Source: Camellia lanceoleosa | Lineage: Eukaryota > Streptophyta > Magnoliopsida > Ericales > Theaceae | NCBI GenBank assembly: GCA_025200525.1 | Contig: JANUSC010000050.1 | Location: forward strand, 62,001-126,000 | DNA length: 64,000 bases | Reading direction: 5' to 3' | In this document: piece by piece, positions 12,415 to 24,237 of the stretch | Layout: each line of letters starts with the position of its first letter | How positions within the stretch are numbered: the stretch's first letter is position 1 | Position numbers and translations under genes: made by a program | The notes under the pieces: generated by a model | The model's input: only the letters and a program-made list of their open reading frames with translations | Told to the model about the DNA's origin: nothing | The model's database searches: none

Positions 12415-13769
12415 GTTATGTTGGATTGTGGTTGTATATCAACAAATTGGAATTTCAACAATTAAAAGAGGGTTTTGGCTAACAGTTGTGAGTGTTAAAG
12501 ATTTGGAGGAACGAGCTTGGTTTTGAAAACAAAATGATGTTTGTAAGTCTTTTGTGAAATGAAATGGAAAATGGAAAGTGGTAAATTTCATTGAAAACGT
12601 TAATGACTTGAAATTGTGGAACTAGTTGTGGATTTGAGTTACAAGAGTTGTGTATTTAATTGTTAGAGGTTTTGTCCTTGGTCATCGGTAGAGGATGACA
12701 TTGTTGTTGTTGAGTAGAATATGTATATGTGTTATATTCGTAGATTATTGATGTAATCTAGAATGTTATATTATGTGAATTGGGGTCTATTTCTTTCATG
12801 GTGGGGCCGATAATACGTGGCGCCTTGACATAAGTTCCTCTCATTTTTTATTTGAGCCAGGTAGAGTGTGAAATGGTGTTCGTTTCCATCTGGGTGAGGC
12901 TAGTAAAGCGTGGCGCCTTAACATAGGTTTCTTTCCCTTTTGGTTCGCGCTTGGTAAAGTGTGATATGCAGGTCGTTCTCGTCCAGGTGAGGCCAATAAA
13001 GCATGTTGTGATATGTGGATTGTACCATTAGCTTCTATGCCTTGGGCCAATAAAAATAGAAGTATGAGTTGTTTTCCATTATTCAAATTTAGATATATAC
13101 GTAGATGTATATTGTTGTGGGTGTTCCATTATCCTTGTGCTTAAGGCCATAAATCAGGGTAGATGTGCATGTGTGGTGAGTTGGGGCATAAGATGAAAGT
13201 GTGATAGGTTATGTGAACGCATTTTCACAACAGAGTGTCGTTATGAAACCCTTTTGAATAAAAATGAAAAGTTAGAAAGAAAAAGGAATGGTTTAATACC
13301 TGGTTGTGTTAAAGAGGATGATTTTTGAGAAAATGTACTTATGTAAATATATTTTGGATATAAAATAATCACATTACTTATATAGTATGGTGTGGTGCAT
13401 TTATGATTATAACTATTTGCATGTTGATATTGTTTAGGATCATTTGAGATCTCTACTAGATTATATGTTCATCCCACATTACTAATCATTTTTCAGCTAC
13501 AAGTTGAGAAGTGGTTCAAGGTCGAAGGATCTTCTTTAATTGATGGCCAAGGGGCCTTATATCTGTTGGCGGGAAGCCATTATTGTAGAAGGGTTAAGCT
13601 TTTGGGCATTTTCATTTAATTGTAATTCATTTTACATCCAATGTATGTACGAGAGAGAGCAATGGTATTTGACTATTTCTTTATTGCTTCTGTATTTATA
13701 TCAGTGTTGAATGGACTTTTAATTATGAATTTGGTAATGTATTGGGTAACACAAAGGTGGGGTGTGACA
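12415..13769 (+). repeat. Partial 5' LTR of a plus-strand gypsy element
   Basis: It ends GGGGTGTGACA immediately before a tRNA-Met-type PBS. Its left end is the junction with the Tat-like LTR, so its own start is missing. It contains a degenerate tandem repeat at about 12800-13060, units near 85 bp sharing GGCGCCTT(G/A)ACATA. Confidence 0.75.
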
Positions 13770-13772
13770 ACT

Positions 13773-13784
13773 TGGTATCAGAGC
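13773..13784 (+). other. Primer-binding site (plus-strand gypsy)
   Basis: TGGTATCAGAGC lies three bases after the LTR terminus. This is the canonical initiator-Met tRNA PBS. Confidence 0.9.
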
Positions 13785-14189
13785 AAGCTAGGTTTAAATA
13801 ATTAGACTCGTAGGAAGTGGTTTTTACCACAATGAGGTTTCTTCGATTGGTGAGGACGTTTACATGTAGTTAGGTTAAGTGTTAGGATTTATGTGAGTAT
13901 GGGGTTAAGTTTTATGGATAGTGCTTGTAGCCAATGAACTTGTTTTGAGGTCATATTGGAAATACGCTTGATCAACGTAGTTTCTTATGAAAATTCCTCA
14001 AGAGTTCCGAGACGAGTAGTTATCCTTGTGGACTTGATTCCATTTTGTGATTAAGTGTTTAAATTGCTTATGTATAATAGGATTGTGGGTTTTATGCTAA
14101 GTATGTCTTGTAGCTTAGCAGTAGTGAGTGTGTGCCTCAAGAAGGCTGTTGTGATTTTCACTAAGTTTGTTTTTGGATTTTGGTTTTCA

Positions 14190-14640
14190 TAAGATGCCTA
14201 CATGAGGGAATAGAGGTCGTGTGGGGAATAGAAGTGTCAGTAGGGGCACAATAGTTTTGTTAGCACCTGCCTTAGCATCATCGACTGTGGGTGAAGAGGT
14301 TGCATGCGAAATAGTAAGAGCGGTGAGAGATGTTCTAGCTCGCAATGCGGGGATGATGGATGTAACCATAATTTTACTAAGGAGTTTCTCCGCTCCAATC
14401 CACTTGATTTTTTGGAAGAGTCTAAATCGTTAGAGGCAGAAGACTGGTAAGAACAGATTACCAAGACTCTTAATATACTCAGAGTCGAGAACAAGGAGTT
14501 GAGGATTGTTTTGGTTGGTTTCCAACTAAAGGGAGACACTGGTTATCGGTGAAAGTATGAGACGATTTTTGTGGGCACAACTTGGGTCGCATTCACTAAG
14601 GCCTTTCTAGCCAATTGCAAATGGTGGATGAATAACATGT
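14190..14640 (+). pseudogene. Gag remnant of plus-strand gypsy
   Basis: Downstream of the PBS, frames read VREEVACEIVRAVRD-like text, then FTKEFLRSNPPDFLEESKS, then EAEDW, LRVENKELRIVLVGFQLKGD and TFVGTTWVAFTKAF. This is the normal order of the retrotrans_gag core (PP-x-F, EAE-x-W, L-x-GxA region). The pieces lie in different frames with stops. The rest of the element is absent. Confidence 0.65.
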
Positions 14641-15018
14641 ATCGTAACGATCACAAACCAAATCCCAAGATTATAGTTTATAGTAGTTTAAATGGAATAA
14701 TAGTCAACAACCATCTCCCTAAATATAGGAACACATTCTGCTAAAAATATTGACGGAAAAATATCACTCAACTAAATCCTATATATTAGGAAACCACCAA
14801 CATCATTATCTAAAAAGCACATTTGATAAAATTACAAAGCACCTTCACTTTCATGGGTCACTCACACCACGTGTCACCTCATAATTTGACTATGCCTATT
14901 GAAAAAACACCTTAGAAGTAGCTTTATCAAACTTTTCAAATCTAAAAAATTATTAAAGCTACCATGCAAATCTATTTATTTTCGTGATCAACGCTATGTG
15001 GAATTAGTTCATAGCATG
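14641..15018. other. Unassigned AT-rich spacer
   Basis: There is no ORF of interest and no clear repeat boundary. It may be the far end of the gag remnant's element or older intergenic DNA. Confidence 0.5.
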
Positions 15019-15682
15019 CAGGGGCAGAGGTAAAGAGCGTCTAGGGGGGTCACGGGCCCCCCTGGGGTTTTGGAATTTATTTATTTATTTTTTTGGAAAA
15101 CCTAAAGAAAATATTTTAAATAAAAAAAATTTATATAAATATTATTTAGAGTGAAATGTCAATGACATTTTTAAAATTATGAGAACAATAATGGTTGTTT
15201 TGATTGAAAATAAAGAGACTACGATAAGTCATATTATTATTTATGAAATTTTCAATATAATGGTGATGTCTATCATTATTGACATGCAATAAAGATATAG
15301 AATTTATTGAATTGTTACTTACATTTGAAATGTGGAATTCATCCTCTATGTGTTTCTTTACTATTGGTTGGTGATATCACATGTCAATCACGACGTGGAA
15401 TGACTATTACATTGAATTTTTATGCATATTTTGTATAAAAAATTACTTTGTCATTGTATAATTTATTTTAAAACTTTATATCCATTACTTATATATATAT
15501 ATATATTATCCATGATACACACTAATTACAAATAGCAATCTCTTTATTTATTTATTTATTTATTATTTTTTTATCATTTTTGAAGTCAATCGTAAAAATT
15601 TATGCAAAATATTTGTGTCAAAATTTTCAATATTGTAATTAATAACTATCCCCTCTTATTTAATTTCTTGGCTTCGCCACTG
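15019..15682. mobile_element. Non-autonomous hAT-type transposon (664 bp)
   Basis: The left end CAGGGGCAGAGG and right end GGCTTCGCCACTG (reverse complement CAGTGGCGAAGCC) form imperfect terminal inverted repeats. It is flanked by an 8-bp near-duplication: ATAGCATG at 15011-15018 and ATAGCCCG at 15683-15690 (6 of 8). The AT-rich interior has no transposase. The CAGGGGCGGAGCC-like end is a common plant hAT terminus. It lies just left of the solo LTR at 15721. Confidence 0.78.
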
Positions 15683-16436
15683 ATAGCCCGGTCATTTTTG
15701 ACACAAACAATATCATTACTTGTCACGATCCAAACCCGCCCCTAAAAGTTTAGGTCATGACCAGCTTGCACTTATGCCTCAGAGACAAAATTCCAAAAAT
15801 TCTTATGTAATAACGGGGCTTTAAGCGAGAACAGAACAAAAATAATAAATGTCCATTGAGCTGTGCATATATGATGACTTGAAATAATTAAACCGTTTAA
15901 CTACACTTTCCATATTTACATATACAATGACAGGGCTTATACAGATCTCACACACTATATGAAAGACTTCAAACAAAACTAGGCTTGGCAAAATAACACT
16001 ACGCCTCTACACGGAGGCACTTCATGGGTGGCTTGACGGAGAGGCGGACTCTAGGATAAACTTTAATGCTGATCCATCGATTGCTCACCTACATACATAT
16101 ATATAAAAATAAAATTAAAAAAAAGGGTGAGCTAGAGCCTAGTAAGTAATACCAAAATAAAGAGGTTAATGAATGGTGTCCACGACATTATGTAAACATG
16201 ACTTACAATTGCGAAATACATATCTTAAATTATTTCCAAGTATCATTTTCATAACAAACACTTATCGTATCAAAATCCATTCATATACAAAGAGCCCGAA
16301 GGCGTATCAAAGGGACCACAAGGGTCAAGCAAAGGGTCAGGATTACATTTCAAAAAGGGACATCCATTCTTCATATAAAATAAAATTTCATAAACATGAG
16401 TTGTATGAAAATTTACAAACATCCATATTCACACTT

Positions 16437-16775
16437 ACAGAATGGCCTCAGGCCTAACATATTACGGAACGGCCTCAGGCTCAACATGTTAACAGCTGTT
16501 CTGAACATCATAGGGTAGATAGAACATCGACATGTCTCGATCTCCCTCGGCCTTAGGGCCAAGTAATCCATATTAGACATAACTGCCTCAGTTCCATCAT
16601 ACATAATAGAAACAAAACGTCCTTGGGTCCATTTCATATGCCATAAAGTAGATGGAATATCGATATGTCTCCGTCTGTCACATAGAACGGAACGGCCTTA
16701 GGCCCATAATTCATAAGCGATCCATATCAAACATAACGGCCTCAGGCCCAGTATATAGTAGAACGGCCTTAGGCC
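16437..16775. repeat. Tandem GGCCTCAGGCC repeats in the solo LTR
   Basis: The motif AACGGCCTCAGGC or AACGGCCTTAGGCCC recurs about six times with 20-60 bp spacing. It occupies the same relative part of the LTR as the GGCC-rich arrays in elements A and C. Confidence 0.8.
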
Positions 16776-18049
16776 CACATTTACATAACAATTTAGTTCA
16801 TGAAATTCACTCATCTCAAATAAATACAATCTTCAGAAAATATAACAATTATGAATAGTTAAATAAATAAATAGAACATATCTTCATAGAGACATTACTC
16901 ATAGTGGTTTCCAAAAATGGTTGACCGGTCCTCGAATCTTGACCTGCAATCACAATGCACATAGCACAACATATCAAAACATAATATTACTCTCTCGATC
17001 AAATTTATTTCTCTTAATCTTTTCTTAATCAAATAAACCGATCTCTTACTTTTCCTTAACCAATTATTTATGTTGGTTCTAAACTCATTAGTCTTCAATG
17101 GGTCATAATCCGTGTCTAGGAAAATAGGAAAAAACAAAAGGAAACTGGGTTAGGAGAGGAAATAGCATGAAACGGTTAGAAAGAAAGTGAACAACCTTCA
17201 CTAATTTGAACATATCTATTTGTGTACTAAAATTTGGATGTGAAACCACCATCATTGGAAACTAGAATTTTGGGGCTTGAATTTAGGCTCAAGAATCACT
17301 TAAAACAGAGTCCAAATGAGGGAGATATGTCTATTAGAAGTTGGGCTGAAATAGGGGAGTTCCGTACGTGCAGGACCAAAACTGCACGTGCGGGAGAGCC
17401 AGGGCACGTGCAGGGGCATGTGCAATTATTTCAGAAGCAAAATAGTTTCTAGAATTAGACTTTCGCACGTGTGGGAAGCCCCACTGCACGTGCGGCTCTA
17501 GGCAAAATTCTGCTGCCGAAAATATCTATTGGTTCTATCACTTGTTCTTCCATTTTCCAAGCTAGGTTTCAACTCAAATCACTCAAAAACATGTAAAACT
17601 AATAGAAAACATGAGATTGTGATTGTTTTCTAAATCAAAACATCAAAAATACAATGAATCTTCAAGCAAGAAAGATCAAAATCCTTGTTTAGTTCTTTTT
17701 CAAACTTTTTCAAAACTTCTTCTTCCAAATTCACATAGATCTTCATTTCATATATAATTTTATGAGTTCAAACCATACAAAACCTCAAGATTAAGACTCA
17801 ACTTCTCACAATCAACTTCAAGATAAGCAAATATAAGGGAATTAACTCTCAAATCTAACAAGTGCAAGAAATCCATGCTTAATTTCAAGAGTATAATTTG
17901 CTCAAGCTTATGAGTTACAAACCCTAACTCATTTGAGTGTGAAATCTCTAATTTAAGTCTTAATTTTACACAATTGAAGAGGTATTCCAAGAGTTTTAGT
18001 TGATTTTCACATACCTTGAATTAAATCACTATAACAAAATGCACCTTTG

Positions 18050-18690
18050 GCAACCAAAATTGGTGACTAAAAAAAATTTAGTCCTCAAAAGTTGTAGAAT
18101 TGGCGACCAAAATTTTTTTAGTCGGCAAAAGTACAATATTTAGCTACTAATTTTTTTTAGTCAGGGTATATTGATTATTGGCGACTAAAACAAAACTTAG
18201 TCACTAAAAATTCCAAAATTTGCGACAAAAAAATATTTTAGCTGATGTATATTGAGTTTTGGCTACTAAAACCATTTAGTCGCTGAATGTAAAATAAAAA
18301 ATTATTTCAGCGACAAAAAAAATTTTAGTCACCGTATATTGAGTTTTGGCTACTAAAACCATTTATTCGCCAAATGTAAAATAAAAAATTGTTATTTTAT
18401 CTTTAATGACCAAAAGTTTGGTCGCCAAAAATATATTTTCAATGACAAAAAAATATTTGAGTCGCCGTACATTGATTTTTGGCTACTAAAACCATTTAGT
18501 CGCCGAATGTAAAATAAAAAATTATTTTTTATCTTTGGTGACCAAAAGTTTAGTCGCCAAAAATTTATTTTCAGTGATTAAAAAATATTTTAGTCGCCAA
18601 AAAACTAAATATTTGAAGGGAGGCATTTCAAATTTTGGAAGGATTTATAAAATTAATTGGCGACCAAAATGTTTAGTCACCAATTGTGTA
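18050..18690. repeat. Left subterminal repeats of the CACTA element
   Basis: There are about 20 copies of degenerate GGCGACTAAA or its complement TTTAGTCGCC in both orientations. In CACTA elements such subterminal motifs bind the transposase (TnpA-type). Confidence 0.88.
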
Positions 18691-18699
18691 AAATGACCG

Positions 18700-19030
18700 C
18701 TCACATATAGTATTTTGTTTCAAACCAAATCCTAAACAAACTAGCGCCCCTCTCCCTCTTCCTCTCCTTCTCCGCTGCTCATCTTCCCTCCTTCTCTCAT
18801 CGTCGCTCCACCAACCATGGAATAGCTCTCCTCCGCCGCTCCCCCTCACGTCTGCTGGCAACCGGAGCACCGATTTAGCTCCTTGTTCATCACTGTCGCT
18901 TGAGATCCATCACCCACGGAAGCTTGATCAACGGCTCCTCCCTCACATAGAGTGATGAGGCCACTAGTTTCTTTTCCCCATTATCATCATCATCTGAGGT
19001 CGTCTTATCACTGACTGTGCAAGTAAGAAT
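18700..19030 (+). other. C/T-rich leader-like segment, possibly captured host sequence
   Basis: After the subterminal repeats the composition changes to CTCTCC-rich text with CTCCTTCTCCGCTGCTC, like a plant 5'UTR or first exon. No protein family is recognised. It may be host DNA carried by the transposon, or its own leader. Confidence 0.4.
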
Positions 19031-19142
19031 TTTGGGTAAATTTTGAGTCTTAGTTTTTGGATTTTTTTTTAGTCATATAGTTCATTGGGTGTGAATTAGA
19101 ATTAGATTATAATTTACATTTGAATAAGAATTTACGGAAAAT

Positions 19143-19264
19143 TGGATATGGTGATTAGCTCTGTTTTTGTTAGATATGGTGATTAGCTCTGTTTATGTTC
19201 TGGTTTCAAAACCGCAAGTGTAGTATTTTAGTTGGATATGGTGATTAGCTCTGTTTTTGTTGTT
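19143..19264 (+). repeat. Three direct copies of a 28-bp unit
   Basis: GGATATGGTGATTAGCTCTG followed by TTTTTGTT occurs near 19144, 19173 (as AGATATGG...) and 19234, within the CACTA element. Confidence 0.85.
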
Positions 19265-19925
19265 TTTGTGTTATTGAAGTTGATTCCCACATGTTGGTTT
19301 ACTAGCCTTTGACATGCAAAGAAATTTTGTGAGAAACAATTTATCAGTTCTTTTTTTAATTTATATATATATATATGCTTGATATTGTTGTGTCTATGTT
19401 GATTTATAAATCTTTGTCTACTTGATTTGTTGCAACTTTAAATTCTTTCATACTTTCAGGAAAGAGAAGTAATAGATTCATGGTTTTTATGTGCAATTAA
19501 TGTCAATTGAAAACCTGGTTTGTAGAATTCAACAATGGTGTTTAAAGATGTTCATTCTTGTTTCATTCATACAAAGGAACATTTGTTGGTTCTTTTCCAT
19601 GGATTTTGAATTTGTCCAAGGCCCTCAACAATAGAGTACCAACTCTAAAAAAAATTTCCCCAAACTATGCTTATTATTAATTAAATATTATAATTTAGGG
19701 TGTTGGATTTTGGTTATCTGAGAGCCAGCCACTTGAGCATGGATATTGGCTCATTAAGTCTATCTTTGCACACAATCCTCATACCGAGCAAGTTTTGCTT
19801 ACCATTGTTCTGGTACTTTGATTTTGAGAGTTCCATTCATGGTTTGTCTTGTCAGAATTTAAAGACTAGTAGTGAAATTGAAAGAAAGACTAAATTTTTC
19901 TTTTCTTTCCTTCTTTTAAGGTCTT

Positions 19926-20072
19926 TGTGAGAAGCGAAGAAAGAGGCTACCAACATTCAGTTAGTGAACAAGAAGTTGACTGTAGCAAAGCAGACTCTTG
20001 AAGGAAGAGCATGATTGCCTTCGTAAAGCAGTTTCAGATCTGGTATACGAGAATGAATACATGTGGCGAGAA
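19926..20072 (+). pseudogene. Fragment resembling the leucine zipper of an HD-ZIP III gene
   Basis: Allowing two single-base frame changes, the translation begins CEKRRK, continues ATNIQLVNKKLTVAKQTL, then EEHDCLRKAVSDLVYENEYM. HD-ZIP class III proteins (REVOLUTA/ATHB8 family) have CREKQRKEA, then VNRKL-x-AMNKLL, then EEND-x-LQKQVS-x-LVYEN at this point. Length (about 48 aa) and Leu spacing fit the zipper that follows the homeodomain. No homeodomain or START exon was recognised around it. It sits inside the CACTA element, so it looks like a transduplicated exon. Confidence 0.65.
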
Positions 20073-21956
20073 TGAAAATTGTATGTTCAAATCATTATAT
20101 GCATCAACTATTGATATTTTGGGTAATTTATTGTTATTGCTTTCATTTCTTTTTCATTTTAGTTTTTCCCCAGGATTTAATGGTTTTGAATATTACTCAG
20201 ATTCCTATTTGCTCTACCATACTATTGTTTATTTTTGTCCAATTCATCAACTTTTACTTTTTGAGAGTATTAATTAGCATATAAATTGATTGGGAAACCC
20301 TAATAGATGTCATACTTCCATAGGCATCTAATGGACCATCCCTTATGGACACATACATGCATGGGGTAATAGATGCTAGACAACTTAGTAAGCATGATTC
20401 AATCACCATAATTTTAAGTAGTACATTTTTATCAATATTCTATATATATTGGTGCTAGTAGTCATTTGGAGTAGTTCCATTGTTTGACTAATCTATCAAT
20501 TGAGATGCTAGAAATACCTTAAACTAAGATATGTTGGATAGTTTAAAGCTAGAATTTCTTTGAAGGAATAGGAATTACCTTTCTTTAATAATTTATAATG
20601 ACACAATTTGTTAGAAGTTAACATGCTTAATTTGATTACAATGTCATAGATATAAAACATTGTGATTCACAGATCTTGCACATTTGCAAAGTAATGGCAC
20701 AAAATGAATTTTCTTCAGCTAGGTTTTGAGATGAAAATCAAGAATATGTTAGTGTTGGTTGCTTATATTATATGATACCCCTTCTTTCCAAATTGTACTT
20801 TGAAATAGTACAATATATGCATGCCTTCTGTTCTTGCCCTTTTGAGAGTTGGCATGGTCTATGTGCTGAAGCTGTAACTCTTAAAGAAAATTTGATTTGG
20901 AGATATAGAGAATTTTTTTGAACTTTTTTTTCCCTCTGATGTCAACTTGAGAAAGCAAATCCCAATTACTTGAGGTTTAAGTACATGTATCCTATTTTAC
21001 ATGTATATGGAGCCATATTATCTTCCACTTCTTGATTGTCATGTTTTGCATTACCTTTTCGTCAATCTTCTTTGCTCTTGCCCTTGGTGCCTTAAATTTG
21101 AATGAAATCACTCTTCCTTCTTGTTCATCTCCAATGAGCATAACTGAGATGAACCATTTCAGACAACATTTTCTTATTTGGTTCTCGATTGGCAACAGGT
21201 TTTATTTCTCATAGATGCATTTCTTACTACTACTTGTCTTTCTATTCCTATATCATTTTATTTTGATGGGTTGATTCCAAATAAGCTTCATAATTTATTT
21301 CCATTTCTATTTAATGTTGGCCATCATTCTTGTTGTACAACAGCATTCTGAGTTTATATGCTCTTTATTGTTGAAAAACTTACCTGTATGCCTTAAATTT
21401 TTGTACTGTTCTCACCATTTTCCCTTCTTTCATAGCAAGAAATTATTAATTTTATAATTGTTATAATTTACAGAATATAATATATCAGAATTGTTAATTT
21501 TATAATTGTTATAGTTTGGAATGTCAATTTTATTGAATAAGTACTAATGGTTATTTTTTTTATTTTTTTTTTACAGATTGCTTTTGCGTGGGCTATTATG
21601 GATATTTATTTTTGTGTACGAAGAACATTTGTTCTGTATATGGCAGACCTTTATTTTTGTACAATCCTTTATTTTGGAAATCCAGTGTTTTTGTACGTAA
21701 TATTTAATTTAGATGGATTACACTTGGTTGGTATGCATTTATATGATATTTGGAATATGATGTTATTCAAGTTTTTGGATAGTTGACAATGAAATAAGTA
21801 TTATTGATAATAGATTTAGATTATAATTGATAGATGTATTATTCTGTATATGTACAGGTTACATGTTGCATTGATAATGGAATGCATATAATTTAGAAAT
21901 TAATGAAAAATATTCAATTTGTGCATTTTAAAAATAATAATAATAAATAGAGCTTT
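20073..21956. other. Internal non-coding region of the CACTA element
   Basis: AT-rich and intron-like, with short open frames only. The T-rich parts with ATTTACAG before TTGCTTTTGCG near 21575 look like a splice acceptor, but no protein family was recognised. Confidence 0.45.
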
Positions 21957-22204
21957 TGGTGACTAAACATTTAGTAGCTAAAAAATAAAAGCGGAACTTA
22001 TTGGCCAGTAAACAGTTAGTACCAAAAAAAAAAAATGAAAGTTTTTGGCAACTAAAAAATTAGTAGCCAAAAAGGAGTGTCACGTTTTTTGCGACTAAAA
22101 AATTGGTAGCCAAGAAAGAGTACCACGTTTTTAGCGACTAAAAAATTGGTAGTTGAAAAACTAAAGATGAAAATATTTTCTTTTTGGTGACTAAATATTT
22201 TCTT
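21957..22204. repeat. Right subterminal repeats of the CACTA element, part 1
   Basis: Repeated GGTGACTAAA, TTAGTAGCCAAAAA and GCGACTAAAAAATTGGTAG units lie left of the LINE insertion. The matching remainder is at 30835-31015. Confidence 0.85.
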
Positions 22205-22244
22205 TTGTATTTTGCCTCTGATTGAAGAAGCTGTTCACAGGCAA

Positions 22245-24074
22245 ATGGAGCGAAGAGGATGGATCCCAGTCGTGAAGCAACGAAGAGGGAAAGAAGCATG
22301 GAGCAATGAGCCAAGGAATGAATTATTCTCTGTTTTTGTGGATAATCTGCCTTTTAATATGGATCCGAAAACCTTGTTCAAATTATTTACAAAGTTTGGA
22401 ATAGTTAAAGATGTCTTCATCCCGCAGAAGAGGCGGAAAGTCACAAATACCAGATTTGGCTTTGTCAAGTACGGCTGCTCAGTTGCTGCAAATGTTGCTG
22501 TTGATAAAGCAAATGGTCTATGGGTAGAGGACAGGGAGATTAAAGTTAAAATGGCAGAGTACGATAGATTCAAGGAAGGAGTTCAGAATAGAAACCAGTC
22601 TACTGGGGGCAAAGGTGCAAATGAATCTGGTGGAAGAAAAGTTTGACGTCAGCATGGTCTCCAGAAGTCATATGTTGAAATACTAAAAACAGATGCAAGA
22701 GTGCCTGTGGGAAACGTTGAGAATACTATTATGGTGGACGAAGTAGGTCATGGTTGGCTTTATGAGAGTGTGATTTTGAGATTCAAAGAGAAGTATTCTG
22801 TACATGGTATTGAGAAGATTTTAAAGGAGAAAGGAGTTAGGGATGTAATGGTCAGAAATGGAGGAGGTAGAGACGTTGTGGTAACCTTTCGATCAAAAGA
22901 ATAAATGAATGCAAAAGTATCAATGGTCAGGGAATGGTTCGGGGATTGGTGCGAATATGTCAAAGAGTGGGAACCAGGATCATGTGCAGAGCAAGAGAGG
23001 TGTCTATGGCTCAGATGTTATGGGGTTCCTTTAAATTTGTGGAATAGAAACACTTTTAATAAGATTGACAACTTTTGGGGAAGTGTTCTTCAATTGGAAA
23101 GTGATATTTGCCAACCAAAGTCATTCAGTTACAGAAGAGTCAGAATTGTAACTCGGTGTATGGACTTCATCAATAAAACCATTAAGCTGGAATGCAAAGG
23201 AAGATTTTATCCAGTCATGGTTTGTGAAGAGCAACCAGTTAGTGTCCTGGACAGTGGATGCATAATGCTCAATGAGGTTAAGGACGTCCATAGCTCGAAT
23301 GGAGTGGTTAATCATGAACCAGTTGGTGTGTGTGGTGGTAGAAATGAAGGGGATGACATGGCAAAAGAGGCTGTGGAAGATGATGATGATCTGGCAAATT
23401 CTGCAGCAGTGGCACCAAGAGGTGGGCTAGAGCTAGCTTGTAAAGGTGCCCAAGTGGACATAGTAGTTAAAGAGACTCAATGTGGCATGGGAAACCTATT
23501 GGGGGTTGAGGCACGCCTAGATAAAACTTTAATGGAGTTGGCAGAGCGTGGCCTACAGGGCAATAATATTCACCAAACGGTTGATGAGCATTTATTTACA
23601 CCTGGATTTATGAAGAGTGTTAGTGGGTCAGTTGGGTATAGGCCTGGTATCAGCCTAGAAGTAAATTTGGGCCTTATCCATGGACCACATTCTCCAAATA
23701 GATCAAGTGAAGAAAGGGTGGGCACATCTATATTTCCCTCAAATAAATCTAAATGGGCTGTTATAAGAAAAAGTGGGCCTATGGTGCAACCAAGCCAAAA
23801 TACTATTAATGGAAGCTCAAATGGAGTAAAGAGGTTGGAAAGGAAAGGCAAGAAGAAAGTGAGAGGGTATGATGTAGTCAAGCCTAATACAGAGGAGGTT
23901 GGGTGCAAAAAGTTAGCTCGACTCTATGGACAAAAAGGTGTCTCATCAAGACAACCCATCCCTAAGTGTGCAGTATTCAGGGCTGCAGCAGCAGCTTTAT
24001 CACTCTCTGCTTCAACTAAGAGTGGTTCAAGCAAAGGGCGGCATATCCTTAGTGAAGCACAAGCCAATCTTTAG
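22245..24074 (+). pseudogene. LINE ORF1 protein (RRM plus DUF4283-like region)
   Basis: ATG at 22245 (MERRGWIP). Residues about 25-105 form an RNA-recognition motif with SVFVDNLPFNMD (RNP2) and TRFGFVKYG (RNP1). A DUF4283-like stretch follows at about 22905-23235 with REWFGDWCEYVKEW, CLWLRCYGVPLNLW and FNKIDNFWGSVL. The tail is Ser/Lys-rich. In plant L1s this protein binds the element RNA. The frame is the same throughout, with only two stops, TGA at 22644 and TAA at 22902. The TGA precedes a CGT and may be a former Arg codon. Confidence 0.85.
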
Positions 24075-24237
24075 CCAGGTAAAGTTCTGGGAATCAACTA
24101 CAATGGCAGAGATAATGAAGTTTTGGAGAAGCTGGTTGAGCTTGAATTAATTGACAGAGGAAGAAAATAGGAGAGGAAGATCGCATAGGGGGTCTAGTGT
24201 CTCAATTAGGGGAATTTGGTGAATTATTTGGTTTCTG

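Noticed and set aside
14187..14539. Minus-strand ORFs at 14.2-14.5 kb
   Set aside because: They are antisense shadows of the plus-strand gag remnant.
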